NCBI GenBank assembly: GCA_964443435.1
Contig: CAYUCW010000004.1
Span: 5,846 to 69,845, forward strand
Direction: 5' to 3'
Origin: Pseudaquidulcibacter sp964443435
Lineage (GTDB): Bacteria; Pseudomonadota; Alphaproteobacteria; Caulobacterales; Aquidulcibacteraceae
Length of the DNA stretch: 64,000 nt
Of the stretch, positions 25,515 through 33,754 are shown piece by piece. Each line of letters starts with the position of its first letter. The stretch's first letter is position 1. The notes beneath the pieces were generated by a model that saw only the letters and a program-made list of their open reading frames with translations, had not been told where the DNA came from and did no database searches. The translations under genes were made by a program, and so were the position numbers.

Positions 25515-26947
25515 TATTCACCGCCTTTCATGTCAACTACCCAAGTATCTTTAGTGCCACCGCCTTGGGAGGAATTAACCACCAAAGATCCTTCAGTTAG
25601 AGCAACTCTTGTAAGCCCCCCAGGCACAATATTAATTCCATTTGAGCCCGTTAGGATAAATGGTCTTAAGTCAATATGGCGCGGCGCAACCCCATTTTCG
25701 GTAAGTGTTGGGCAAGTTGATAAAGCCAAAGTTGGCTGTGAAATATATCTATGTGGTTCGGCAATTAAATGCTTTCTAAATTCTTCAATTTGCGCCTTTG
25801 TCGAAGTTGGGCCAACCAACATCCCATAACCACCCGAACCATCAACAAGCTTCACAACTAATTTATCAAGATTAGCCAAAGTATATTCATAGCCTTCTTT
25901 TTCACGACATTTAAAGGTTTCTACATTGGGGATAATTGCTTCTTCACCGGTATAGAATTTCACAATTTCTGGCATATAGGAATATATTGCTTTATCATCG
26001 GCAATACCTGTCCCTGGGGCATTTACAATTGTAACATTCCCTGCGGCATAGGCATCCATAATCCCTGCAACACCAAGTACCGATTCTTTATTAAAGAATA
26101 ATGGATCTAGGTAGTCATCATCAACACGGCGATAAATAACGTCAACGCGCTTTTTACCAAAAATTGTTCGCATATAAACAATTCTATCTTCAACAAATAA
26201 ATCGCTTCCTTCAACTAATTCCACGCCTGTATTATCGGCAAGGAAGCTATGTTCATAAAAAGCTGAATTATATGGCCCAGGGGTAAGTATTACACATACT
26301 GGGTCTTTATTTATATTTTTTGGCGCAACCGAACGAAGCATAGCATTTAGTGCATCTGGATAATGCTCTACGGGTCTTACGCGTGAATTTGTAACCAGAT
26401 GCGGGAAAAGCCTTTGCATAGCTTGTCTATCTTCAAGCATATAAGAAACCCCAGACGGAGTTCTTGCATTATCTTCAAGAACATAAAATTTATCTTCATC
26501 AGTTCTTACTAAGTCAATACCAGAAATATGTGACCAAATATTATGCGGAGGCACAATACGCGTCATTATAAGGCGATATTGCGGATTAGCGTAAATTAAA
26601 TCCTCTGGAATAATGCCCGCTTTAAGAATTTCTTTTTTTGAATATATGTCTTGAAGAAACATATTAATCGCGGTTACGCGCTGTTTTAAACCTTTTTCAA
26701 GCCTATCCCATTCATTGCCCGATATAATTCTTGGAATTACATCAAAGGGAATAATTTTTTCTTCAGCTTCTTCATTAGAATATACCGCAAATGTAATACC
26801 AGTTTTACGGAAAATATGCTCGGCCGCGGCCTGCCTTAATTTTAATTCTTCAATATTATGTTTATCAAGCCAGTCTTTCAAAACACTATATGGTTTACGC
26901 GCTTTACCTGTAAATCCATTCATTTCGTCAAAAAATTTCAACGTCAT
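25514..26947 (-). CDS. Circularly permuted ATP-grasp type 2 protein
   Basis: 477 residues. Contains the DUF404/407-type core: YANPQYRLIMTRIVPPHN, FYVLEDNARTPSGVSYMLE and VVKLVDGSGGYGML. ATP-grasp enzymes join a carboxylate to an amine; the circularly permuted group is thought to make peptide or isopeptide bonds. First gene of the set with alpha-E, transglutaminase-like and Anbu. A 363-bp gap with a chromate transporter on the other strand lies upstream. Confidence 0.92.
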   Translation of the reverse strand: MTLKFFDEMNGFTGKARKPYSVLKDWLDKHNIEELKLRQAAAEHIFRKTGITFAVYSNEEAEEKIIPFDVIPRIISGNEWDRLEKGLKQRVTAINMFLQDIYSKKEILKAGIIPEDLIYANPQYRLIMTRIVPPHNIWSHISGIDLVRTDEDKFYVLEDNARTPSGVSYMLEDRQAMQRLFPHLVTNSRVRPVEHYPDALNAMLRSVAPKNINKDPVCVILTPGPYNSAFYEHSFLADNTGVELVEGSDLFVEDRIVYMRTIFGKKRVDVIYRRVDDDYLDPLFFNKESVLGVAGIMDAYAAGNVTIVNAPGTGIADDKAIYSYMPEIVKFYTGEEAIIPNVETFKCREKEGYEYTLANLDKLVVKLVDGSGGYGMLVGPTSTKAQIEEFRKHLIAEPHRYISQPTLALSTCPTLTENGVAPRHIDLRPFILTGSNGINIVPGGLTRVALTEGSLVVNSSQGGGTKDTWVVDMKGGE

Positions 26948-27183
26948 TCCTGCCCCCTAAGCGCCTTTACGCATCATTGCGAAATATAGCCATACAATGC
27001 TATTTAATAGGCATTAGACAAGTAAACTTGCCGTAAATTTATACAATTATAACTGAAAAATAACACATATGACACCTAAGCCTAAATATTAGGCAAAAAA
27101 TTCAAAACAACCCTTATGTAAATTCTTAAATTTTATAATTAAAATAAATAATTCTATTCATAACAAGCTTTGTTTTAAATTAA

Positions 27184-27212
27184 TTGACAATAAAAACAAT
27201 AGATAATAATTA
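27184..27212 (+). promoter_or_regulatory. Probable sigma-70-type promoter of chrA
   Basis: TTGACA at 27184-27189 and TAATTA at 27207-27212 are separated by 17 bp. The start of transcription would fall near 27219, giving a leader of about 90 nt. Confidence 0.5.
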
Positions 27213-27218
27213 AATGCT

Positions 27219-27240
27219 ACGGGGCAATGCAACCCCCCGT
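27219..27240 (+). promoter_or_regulatory. Hairpin at the start of the chrA leader
   Basis: ACGGGG at 27219-27224 pairs with CCCCGT at 27235-27240. Loop bases GCAAC (27229-27233) are complementary to GTTGC at 27271-27275, so a pseudoknot is possible. No known riboswitch consensus recognised. Confidence 0.3.
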
Positions 27241-27310
27241 TTAGATTATATATTTCGAATTAATCCAAGTGTTGCCTTTAAAGGTTAATAGCCAATAAAA
27301 AGGTACGCGC

Positions 27311-28606
27311 ATGGAAAATAATATTAAATTTAGTGATTTATTTAAAACCTTCCTCAAAATAGGTTTCATAAGTTTTGGCGGCCCAATGGGTCAAATCGCA
27401 CTTATGCATAAGGAAATTATTGAAGATAAAAAATGGATAAAAGAAGACGAATTTTTATCTGCACTTAATTTTTGCCATCTTTTACCAGGACCCGAAGCTC
27501 AACAATTAGCAACCTATATTGGTTGGAAACTTCATGGAACGAAAGGCGGCCTTGCTTCTGGTCTTTTATTCATAATTCCGGGCGCAATAATAATGCTTAT
27601 GCTAAGTCTTATTTATGTAAGCTTTGGGAATACAAATTGGTTTAAATATTTATTTATTGGTATTCAAGCCAGTGTTTTAGCAATTATTATTCAGGCTTTA
27701 ATACGTATCACGAGCCGTTCCTTAAAAAATCAATTTCATTATATAATCGCAATTTTAAGCTTTATTGCTTTATACTTTTTTGCCGCACCATTTCCAATTA
27801 TAATTTTGACTGCTGCGATTTTAGGAATTGCCATAACCCCAAATACTAAGCATGCAGAATTTAAAATAGCTCAATTAACATCTCAATTAAAACTTCAGTG
27901 GCAATCAAGTCTTTTGTCTTTAATAACATGGCTTTTTATATGGTCGCTTCCTTTTATTGCTATAGTTTTTAGTTTTGGCAAACAAAGCATATTTTTTGAT
28001 ATTGCCGCGTTCTTTTCAAAACTTGCGGTCACAAGTTTTGGTGGGGCATATGCCGTTCTGACTTATATGGCCCAAGAAGCAGTTTATACTTATAATTGGG
28101 TAGATGCCAAACAAATGATAGATGGATTAGGACTTGCAGAAACTACGCCTGGGCCATTAATTTTAGTTACACAATTCATTGGATTTTTGGCCGGATATGG
28201 CGATAATCATTCGATTTCAAATGGAATAATTGCCAGCCTTATTGTACTTTGGGTGATTTTTGCGCCATGTTTTTTATATATTTTCACCTTTGCGCCATGG
28301 ATTGAATTATTAAATAAAATCGAATGGCTAAAAGGCGCATTAAGCGCCATAAGTGCCGCAATTGTTGGTGTAATTGCCAATCTTTCGCTCTGGTTTGCCC
28401 TTCATATTTTATTTAATAAAATCACTAATATTGATTATTCAATATTTAAATTTAGTATGCCCGAATTATTAAGCTTTAATCCGATTGTTTTATTATTATC
28501 GGCGATTGCGGCATTTTTAATATTTAAACAAAAGCTCAATATTATTTATGTCTTGGCAATTAATGCAGGTCTTGCACTTGTATTAAGTGTTTTAGGCTTC
28601 GTCTAG
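27311..28606 (+). CDS. chrA: Chromate transporter, two-domain ChrA family
   Basis: 431 residues with about 10-12 hydrophobic spans in two homologous halves. First half: FISFGGPMGQIALMHKEII and CHLLPGPEAQQLATYIGW; second half: LAVTSFGGAYAVLTYMAQ and GLAETTPGPLILVTQFIGFLAG. These paired motifs define the long-chain CHR family, proton-linked chromate exporters; many members' substrates are untested. Its 3' end overlaps convergent zapA by 15 bp. A long structured leader may regulate it. Confidence 0.88.
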   Translation: MENNIKFSDLFKTFLKIGFISFGGPMGQIALMHKEIIEDKKWIKEDEFLSALNFCHLLPGPEAQQLATYIGWKLHGTKGGLASGLLFIIPGAIIMLMLSLIYVSFGNTNWFKYLFIGIQASVLAIIIQALIRITSRSLKNQFHYIIAILSFIALYFFAAPFPIIILTAAILGIAITPNTKHAEFKIAQLTSQLKLQWQSSLLSLITWLFIWSLPFIAIVFSFGKQSIFFDIAAFFSKLAVTSFGGAYAVLTYMAQEAVYTYNWVDAKQMIDGLGLAETTPGPLILVTQFIGFLAGYGDNHSISNGIIASLIVLWVIFAPCFLYIFTFAPWIELLNKIEWLKGALSAISAAIVGVIANLSLWFALHILFNKITNIDYSIFKFSMPELLSFNPIVLLLSAIAAFLIFKQKLNIIYVLAINAGLALVLSVLGFV

Positions 28607-28996
28607 CTTTTGTGCCAATTCTTCAATTCGTTTAGAAGCATTATCAAATAATTCGGCCGTATCTTTTATATTTTTAGATGCCGTGGCTTCGATTTTTTTG
28701 GCAATATTAGTTTGCTCTTTGATTTCAAGATCAAACGTGCCTTGTCTTACGTCTTTTAGGCGTGCAACTTCGGCTTCAGTAGCATGAAGCTTTTCTCTAA
28801 GCTCATGGGCTTCATCAGCCAAAAGAATTGCCGCCATAAGAAAAAGTCTTTGCTCACCTATTTGCCCAACTGATTTAGTAAGATTAGTTACATGAGTATC
28901 AAAATAACGGGCAAGCTTTGTAATATGCTCTTCTTGACCATCATCACAACCAATTGCATACGCACGGCCATTCACATTGATTTGCACACTACTCAA
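28592..28996 (-). CDS. zapA: Cell division protein ZapA
   Basis: 134 residues. N-terminal ZapA domain (about 1-75): VQINVNGRAYAIGCDDGQEE then LARYFDTHV and LMAAILLADEAHEL; C-terminal coiled coil to residue 130. Role: cross-links FtsZ protofilaments at the division site. Preceded by a small DUF4164-like gene at 29006 (9-bp gap), the order often seen in Alphaproteobacteria. Its stop lies inside the end of chrA on the opposite strand. Confidence 0.9.
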   Translation of the reverse strand: MSSVQINVNGRAYAIGCDDGQEEHITKLARYFDTHVTNLTKSVGQIGEQRLFLMAAILLADEAHELREKLHATEAEVARLKDVRQGTFDLEIKEQTNIAKKIEATASKNIKDTAELFDNASKRIEELAQKLDEA

Positions 28997-29005
28997 AATA
29001 TACCC

Positions 29006-29305
29006 CTATACCGGACCTATTATAGTTCTTATATCTTCGATTGCTTCACTTAGAGCAGTTCTTGCATCTAGTATAGCCGCTTCTAGGTTTTCTTCACGCT
29101 GTTTAGCCACTTGCAAAGAAACATCATCCGGAGAAACCGCATTAGATTCAGAAGCATTTTTACCTTCTTCATAGCCAGCACTTCGTGCCAGCTCAGCAAC
29201 TTTAATTACTGAAGTTGATATAGATTTCTCTAAATGGTCAAGGGCATTATTAAAGCGCGCGACAGCGATTTTTAACTCATGCGATGCAACTGGTAATTCA
29301 GACAT
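29006..29305 (-). CDS. Small coiled-coil protein, DUF4164-like
   Basis: 99 residues, predicted nearly all helical with heptad patterning (ARFNNALDHLEKSISTSVIKV and the KQREENLEAAILDARTALSEAIEDI region). The position directly upstream of zapA and the size match DUF4164 proteins of Alphaproteobacteria. Possible role in FtsZ-ring assembly is inferred from linkage only. No signal peptide or membrane segment. Confidence 0.6.
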   Translation of the reverse strand: MSELPVASHELKIAVARFNNALDHLEKSISTSVIKVAELARSAGYEEGKNASESNAVSPDDVSLQVAKQREENLEAAILDARTALSEAIEDIRTIIGPV

Positions 29306-29358
29306 ATAAACCTACCTTAGAGTATGCATATTACTGATTTTACACAAATACAAGTAGA

Positions 29359-30309
29359 TTATTTTTGTTTTGTAATACCTTCAGAAGTCATAATTATTCG
29401 TTTAATTGTGCCATCTTCATTATAATAAAGTCTATCTATAGCAACAGACCTATTAAAACTTCCGCCATTAGTATTAATAGCGCCATTATGATAAATAAAA
29501 TATGACTTCCCTTTAAAATCAATTATTGACTGGTGATTTGTATTAGAATTTCCAGCCAGTTCGTTTAATATGCCTTTATATTCCCAAGGGCCATGTATAC
29601 TCTTACTCATGGCATAAGCGATTTTTTCTGGAAAACCTGTTGCATAGCTCAAGTAATACCAATCATTACGTTTATGTATCCATAATGCTTCGGTAAATTC
29701 AGGAAGATTAATAGTTTTAATCTCACCTTCGGTTTCAATCATATTTTTCTTTAATTTAATATATCTTGGCTTTTGATTGCCCCAAAACAAATATGCTTGC
29801 CCATCATCATCTATAATAACACTTGGATCAATATCATCCCAAGAAATCTTTACATCTTTGGTCATATCGTTTGTTATTAATGGTTTACCGGCGGCATCTT
29901 TAAACGGACCAAGTGGCGTATCACCCACAGCTACACCAATTGCTTTTCCAGGGTTCGTATCATTATGTGAAATAGATACATACCAAAAGTATTTTCCGTC
30001 TCTCTCGATAACTTGGCTTGCCCAAGCATCGCCCTTTGCCCAAGCAAAATCTTTTGCCGCAAGTTTTGCACCATGCCGTTCCCAATTAATCATATCAGAC
30101 GAAGAAAAAACTAACCAATCATGCATAACATAACCGCGACCATCTTTTGATTCATCATGACCAGTGTATAAATAGACTTTGTCTTTTACCACAAGTGCAG
30201 CAGGGTCAGCGGTAAAAACATCTTTGAATATTGGGTTTTCTGCAAAAGCATTAGTTGCAGAAAAAATAGATATAATTGAGATTAATTTCAATAGATTAGA
30301 TTTAGTCAT
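29359..30309 (-). CDS. Secreted glycoside hydrolase family 43 (xylosidase/arabinofuranosidase-type)
   Basis: 316 residues from the ATG at 30309, chosen because GGGGG lies six bases upstream; the frame opens at 30336. Signal peptide with cleavage near AFA-E (residue 23). Five-bladed propeller with the three GH43 acids visible: base Asp35 in TADPAALV, pKa-modulating Asp161 in DDIDPSVI, acid Glu207 in FTEALW. Role: releases xylose or arabinose from plant-type polysaccharide or oligosaccharide. Stand-alone gene downstream of hisG. A palindromic operator sits just upstream and is shared with the arabinose/galactose dehydrogenase gene at 9967. Confidence 0.85.
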   Translation of the reverse strand: MTKSNLLKLISIISIFSATNAFAENPIFKDVFTADPAALVVKDKVYLYTGHDESKDGRGYVMHDWLVFSSSDMINWERHGAKLAAKDFAWAKGDAWASQVIERDGKYFWYVSISHNDTNPGKAIGVAVGDTPLGPFKDAAGKPLITNDMTKDVKISWDDIDPSVIIDDDGQAYLFWGNQKPRYIKLKKNMIETEGEIKTINLPEFTEALWIHKRNDWYYLSYATGFPEKIAYAMSKSIHGPWEYKGILNELAGNSNTNHQSIIDFKGKSYFIYHNGAINTNGGSFNRSVAIDRLYYNEDGTIKRIIMTSEGITKQK

Positions 30310-30324
30310 GCTAGCCCCCTGTAT

Positions 30325-30337
30325 ATTGTCAGACAAT
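30325..30337 (-). promoter_or_regulatory. Palindromic operator, GntR/FCD pattern, before GH43 gene
   Basis: ATTGTCAGACAAT is a perfect 13-bp palindrome (central base unpaired) ending 16 bp upstream of the GH43 start. Read on the minus strand it shares 12 consecutive bases with the site at 9872-9884. Confidence 0.55.
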
Positions 30338-30374
30338 TACATGGAGAAACCGAGGTTGTCAATTAAAAACAAAA

Positions 30375-31070
30375 TCAAATTTGAGATATCAATTTATTTA
30401 AAATGGCTTTGCCAGTTTCATTCCACTCAATTGACTTTGAAACAATCAAACATGCTTCAGATTTTAGTATTAATCCATCAGATAGAATTTTTAAATTATT
30501 TGCAAATAAAGTTGCGCCAGAAGTTGTAATGTCAACAATTGCTTCGGCAACCCCATTTGAAGGCGTGCCTTCGGTTGCACCACTTGAATAAACAATTGAA
30601 TAATCATTTACATTATTCTTTTGGAAAAATTCAGTGGTAAGGCGCGTGAATTTTGTTGCAACCCTTAGTCTTTGACCATGGATTTTACGGATTTCAGAAG
30701 CAACTTCGGCTAAATCTTCCATAGTATTCACATCAAGCCAGCCATCTGGAACGGCAACCACGACATCGGCATTACCAAAACCGAGCCTTGATTTAATTTC
30801 AACCAAATCTTCGGAAATTGCGCTTTGTTCACGTATTAAATCTTCTCCGGTTATACCCGCGTGAATTTCACCATTTAATAAACCTTTGGCAATTTCAGAT
30901 GAGGACATAAGTCTTATATCTATGTCATCTGAACCAATCAGACGTGCGCTATAGCTTCTTTCGCCGCCAATTTGTTCAAGACTTAGACCTCTTTCTTTAA
31001 GCCAAGATTCGCATTGGGTCTTTAATCTACCTTTTGAAGGAATTGCAAAAATAAGTTGGGTATTAGTCAT
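30375..31070 (-). CDS. hisG: ATP phosphoribosyltransferase, short form
   Basis: 231 residues, the short HisG that lacks the C-terminal regulatory domain and needs HisZ. Motifs: AIPSKGRL near the N-terminus, GLLNGEIHAGITGEDLI, and the PRPP loop SSGATEGTPSNGVAEAIVDI. Role: first step of histidine synthesis, PRPP plus ATP to phosphoribosyl-ATP. Its start overlaps hisZ by 8 bp, implying coupled translation. Last gene of hisS-hisZ-hisG. Confidence 0.95.
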   Translation of the reverse strand: MTNTQLIFAIPSKGRLKTQCESWLKERGLSLEQIGGERSYSARLIGSDDIDIRLMSSSEIAKGLLNGEIHAGITGEDLIREQSAISEDLVEIKSRLGFGNADVVVAVPDGWLDVNTMEDLAEVASEIRKIHGQRLRVATKFTRLTTEFFQKNNVNDYSIVYSSGATEGTPSNGVAEAIVDITTSGATLFANNLKILSDGLILKSEACLIVSKSIEWNETGKAILNKLISQI

Positions 31071-32142
31071 TTTGCGCCCCTATTCTTTCAGGCCTTATAA
31101 CCGCGCCAATCGCCATAGCAGATTTTTCATTCTTAGAGATTTTGCCAATCAAATTATCATAGCGACCACCCGAAGCAATTGGATCTATTGACGCCCCAAA
31201 TATATCGAATGCAAAGCCATCATAATAATCAAAACGGCTTGATTTAGTAGTTTTGAAAATAATATCTTTTATTTTTAATTCATTTAGTCGTGATTTTAGG
31301 GCTTCTATATATTCGGCAAAATCTATATTTAATTCACCCGAAATTTCCAAAATTTCCGCAAAAGCCTTATTAGGTTCATCCTTTATATTTATGAATTTTT
31401 TTATTAATTCGACAGTTTTTTCATCTATGCCATCTGAATTTTTACGCAATAGTTTTTGATAGAATCTTGCCGCAATTTCTTCAGGTGTTCTTCTGTGGAA
31501 GGTTTGATAATCCTGATTTACAAGTGTTTGCATTACATAATCATAAGAACCAACTGCGCCCTTTTTAAATAATTCTTCTTCTTCAGGATTAAGACCAATT
31601 TTTTGACGTGACGCAATTTTTAAAGCTTTTAGGAAGGCATTTTGGCTATCTAAATTTTGCTTAAGATAAATTTTCCAAACATTCGGAATATTTAAAAGGC
31701 TTATAAATTTTGGAATTAAACCACCATCAGAAATTACAGCCGAAAGTTTAGATTCAAAATTACCTGCTATTTCGGCACAAATATTAAATACCTTTATATC
31801 AGCGGCCTGTGCATCATTATTGCCAAAAATTTCAAGCCCTATTTGGGTCACCTCGGCCTCAATATCACCAGTGACTTGACTTTCTCTGAAGACTTTTCCT
31901 TCGCATAAATAAGTCCCATCAATGCCATTAGATAAATATTTCAAAGCCGCAGGAATGGTTAAATCCGCGCGCAAACAATATTCATTTCCATTAGGGGCAT
32001 GCGCAAAATATAACCTTGGCCTTAGGTTTTCGCCCGCAGTTTCAAGCACGATATCAGAAGGAACAAGCATAGGTAAATCCACCCATTCCCCTTCAAAACC
32101 GCTTAAAGACTCACGTATTTTGGTGCGTATTTCTATCGTCAT
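31063..32142 (-). CDS. hisZ: ATP phosphoribosyltransferase regulatory subunit
   Basis: 359 residues. A HisRS catalytic-core paralogue: class II motifs remain recognisable (LRADLTIPAALKYL; SRFDYYDGFAFDIF; IASGGRYDNLI), while the anticodon-binding domain is absent. Known to form a hetero-octamer with short HisG and confer histidine feedback. Sits 2 bp after hisS and overlaps hisG. Confidence 0.93.
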   Translation of the reverse strand: MTIEIRTKIRESLSGFEGEWVDLPMLVPSDIVLETAGENLRPRLYFAHAPNGNEYCLRADLTIPAALKYLSNGIDGTYLCEGKVFRESQVTGDIEAEVTQIGLEIFGNNDAQAADIKVFNICAEIAGNFESKLSAVISDGGLIPKFISLLNIPNVWKIYLKQNLDSQNAFLKALKIASRQKIGLNPEEEELFKKGAVGSYDYVMQTLVNQDYQTFHRRTPEEIAARFYQKLLRKNSDGIDEKTVELIKKFINIKDEPNKAFAEILEISGELNIDFAEYIEALKSRLNELKIKDIIFKTTKSSRFDYYDGFAFDIFGASIDPIASGGRYDNLIGKISKNEKSAMAIGAVIRPERIGAQND

Positions 32143-32144
32143 AA

Positions 32145-33614
32145 CTAGCCCAATATAGCCTTAACAGCATTTACAAGATTGGTTCTTAATATTTCAGATT
32201 GCGCAGGTCGCCCTTCGCGCCAAGCATCATTATCTTTAATATTTTTCGCCATTTCAGCGCCAAGTTTTAAATCTTTTAAAGTCAGAACGCCTTTTTCACG
32301 CTCATTCGAGCCTTCAATAATAACAAGTGGTGAAGAACGCCTATCGGCATATTTCATTTGCGCTTTCATACCGGCACTTCCAAGATATACTTCGGCCATA
32401 ATGCCCGCGCTTCTTAACTCATTTGCCATTTGGAAATAGCCATTCATTGCGTCATTATCAAGACATAAAATTACAACTGGCCCAGTTCTTGGCGCACTTA
32501 CATGACCAGAAGCCTCTAGTGCCGCAATCAGTCTTGAAACCCCAACCGAACAACCCGTTGCCGGCACTCTCTCACCCCTAAAGCGCATGATTAAATCATC
32601 ATAGCGACCGCCAGAGCCAATAGAGCCAAATCTTATTTCATTACCTTTTTCATCAATAGTCTTTGCAAGGAATTCCGCTTCAAATACTGTACCTGTATAA
32701 TATTCAAGGCCGCGAACAATTGAAGGATCTATTTCGGCGCGCGCTTCATTAATTCCCAAGGCAATCAAAGTTTTTGAAATAGTTTCAAGTTCTTTTATGC
32801 CTTCAAGACCAATTTCATTATTACCAATAATTTTTGAAACCGCCTCAAGGCTTTCTAAATTAGATCCCATTCGGGTTTTAGTGAATTCAAGTACTTTTGC
32901 GATTTGTGCGGCTTCAAGCCCAGCACCTTTAGTAAAATCACCTGAAATATCTTTACGCCCTGCGCCCAATAATTGTTCAACACCTTCTAGCCCAAGCCTA
33001 TCAAGCTTATCAATGGCTCTTAATATAGTTAGGCGCGATGTTTCATTATTACAGCCAATTTCCTGTAATAAGCCATCCAATAATTTACGATTTGAAATTT
33101 TTACAATTGTTAAATCTGGTGAAATACCTGTGGCCTCTAGTGCGCTTGAAAGCATGGCAATTGTTTCGGCGTCCGCTTCTGGCCTATTAGAGCCGATGAT
33201 ATCGGCGTCACATTGCCAAAATTCACGAAAACGCCCTGGGCCTGCTTTTTCATTGCGCCAAACTGGCCCTGCCGCGCATCTACGATAAGGCTTTGGAAGC
33301 CCATCATAATTTTGGGCAACAAATCTTGCAAGTGGCGCAGTTAAATCATAGCGCAAAGACATCCATTGTTCATCATCATCTTGAAGCGCGAAAACACCTT
33401 CATTTGGCCTGTCGGAATCAGGAAGGAATTTACCTAAGCAATCGGCATATTCCATTGCACCTGTTTCTAGTTGCTCAAAACCCCAAGTTTTATAAACACC
33501 TAAAATTTTATGTATAATATTCTGTGCAGATTCTAATCTATCGGCTCTATTATCTATAAAGCCACGTGGATTTCTTGCAATTGGTCTAAAGTCTTTTGGG
33601 TCTATAGTTTCCAT
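32145..33614 (-). CDS. hisS: Histidyl-tRNA synthetase, alphaproteobacterial type
   Basis: 489 residues. Class II motif 2 reads GPVWRNEKAGPGRFREFWQC, followed by DADIIG; the second His-specific motif RGLEYYTGTVFE and GSIGSGGRYD are present; an anticodon-binding domain fills the last ~100 residues. This motif 2 spelling belongs to the divergent group found in many Alphaproteobacteria whose tRNA-His lacks the otherwise universal extra G-1. Divergent from the OmpA-like gene; first gene of hisS-hisZ-hisG. Confidence 0.95.
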   Translation of the reverse strand: METIDPKDFRPIARNPRGFIDNRADRLESAQNIIHKILGVYKTWGFEQLETGAMEYADCLGKFLPDSDRPNEGVFALQDDDEQWMSLRYDLTAPLARFVAQNYDGLPKPYRRCAAGPVWRNEKAGPGRFREFWQCDADIIGSNRPEADAETIAMLSSALEATGISPDLTIVKISNRKLLDGLLQEIGCNNETSRLTILRAIDKLDRLGLEGVEQLLGAGRKDISGDFTKGAGLEAAQIAKVLEFTKTRMGSNLESLEAVSKIIGNNEIGLEGIKELETISKTLIALGINEARAEIDPSIVRGLEYYTGTVFEAEFLAKTIDEKGNEIRFGSIGSGGRYDDLIMRFRGERVPATGCSVGVSRLIAALEASGHVSAPRTGPVVILCLDNDAMNGYFQMANELRSAGIMAEVYLGSAGMKAQMKYADRRSSPLVIIEGSNEREKGVLTLKDLKLGAEMAKNIKDNDAWREGRPAQSEILRTNLVNAVKAILG

Positions 33615-33754
33615 AATATCTTATACTCAGTTAAGCTTTAAATTACACGAATGTAATGGCTTTTTTAGGTGACGTTCTTCTTACTTATTGCTAATGCTTA
33701 TTTTACAGAAATTATCAATCAGAAAATACTTTAAATCTAAAGATTGGCAGATAA

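Larger units (their letters stand above)
26948..27310. other. AT-rich intergenic region between the ATP-grasp gene and chrA
   Basis: A 363-bp region with no credible gene. It holds the divergent promoters. Seen: a perfect inverted repeat GCCTAA-ATA-TTAGGC at 27080-27094, a TTGACA at 27184, and a G/C hairpin at 27219-27240 in the chrA leader. Confidence 0.7.

Noticed and set aside
27080..27094. Inverted repeat GCCTAA-ATA-TTAGGC upstream of chrA
   Set aside because: A clear palindrome, but no second copy was noticed in the window and no regulator can be matched, so it is only noted within the intergenic entry.
32797..33288. 163-residue plus-strand open frame opposite hisS
   Set aside because: Antisense shadow of a conserved synthetase; composition typical of reverse-strand reading.
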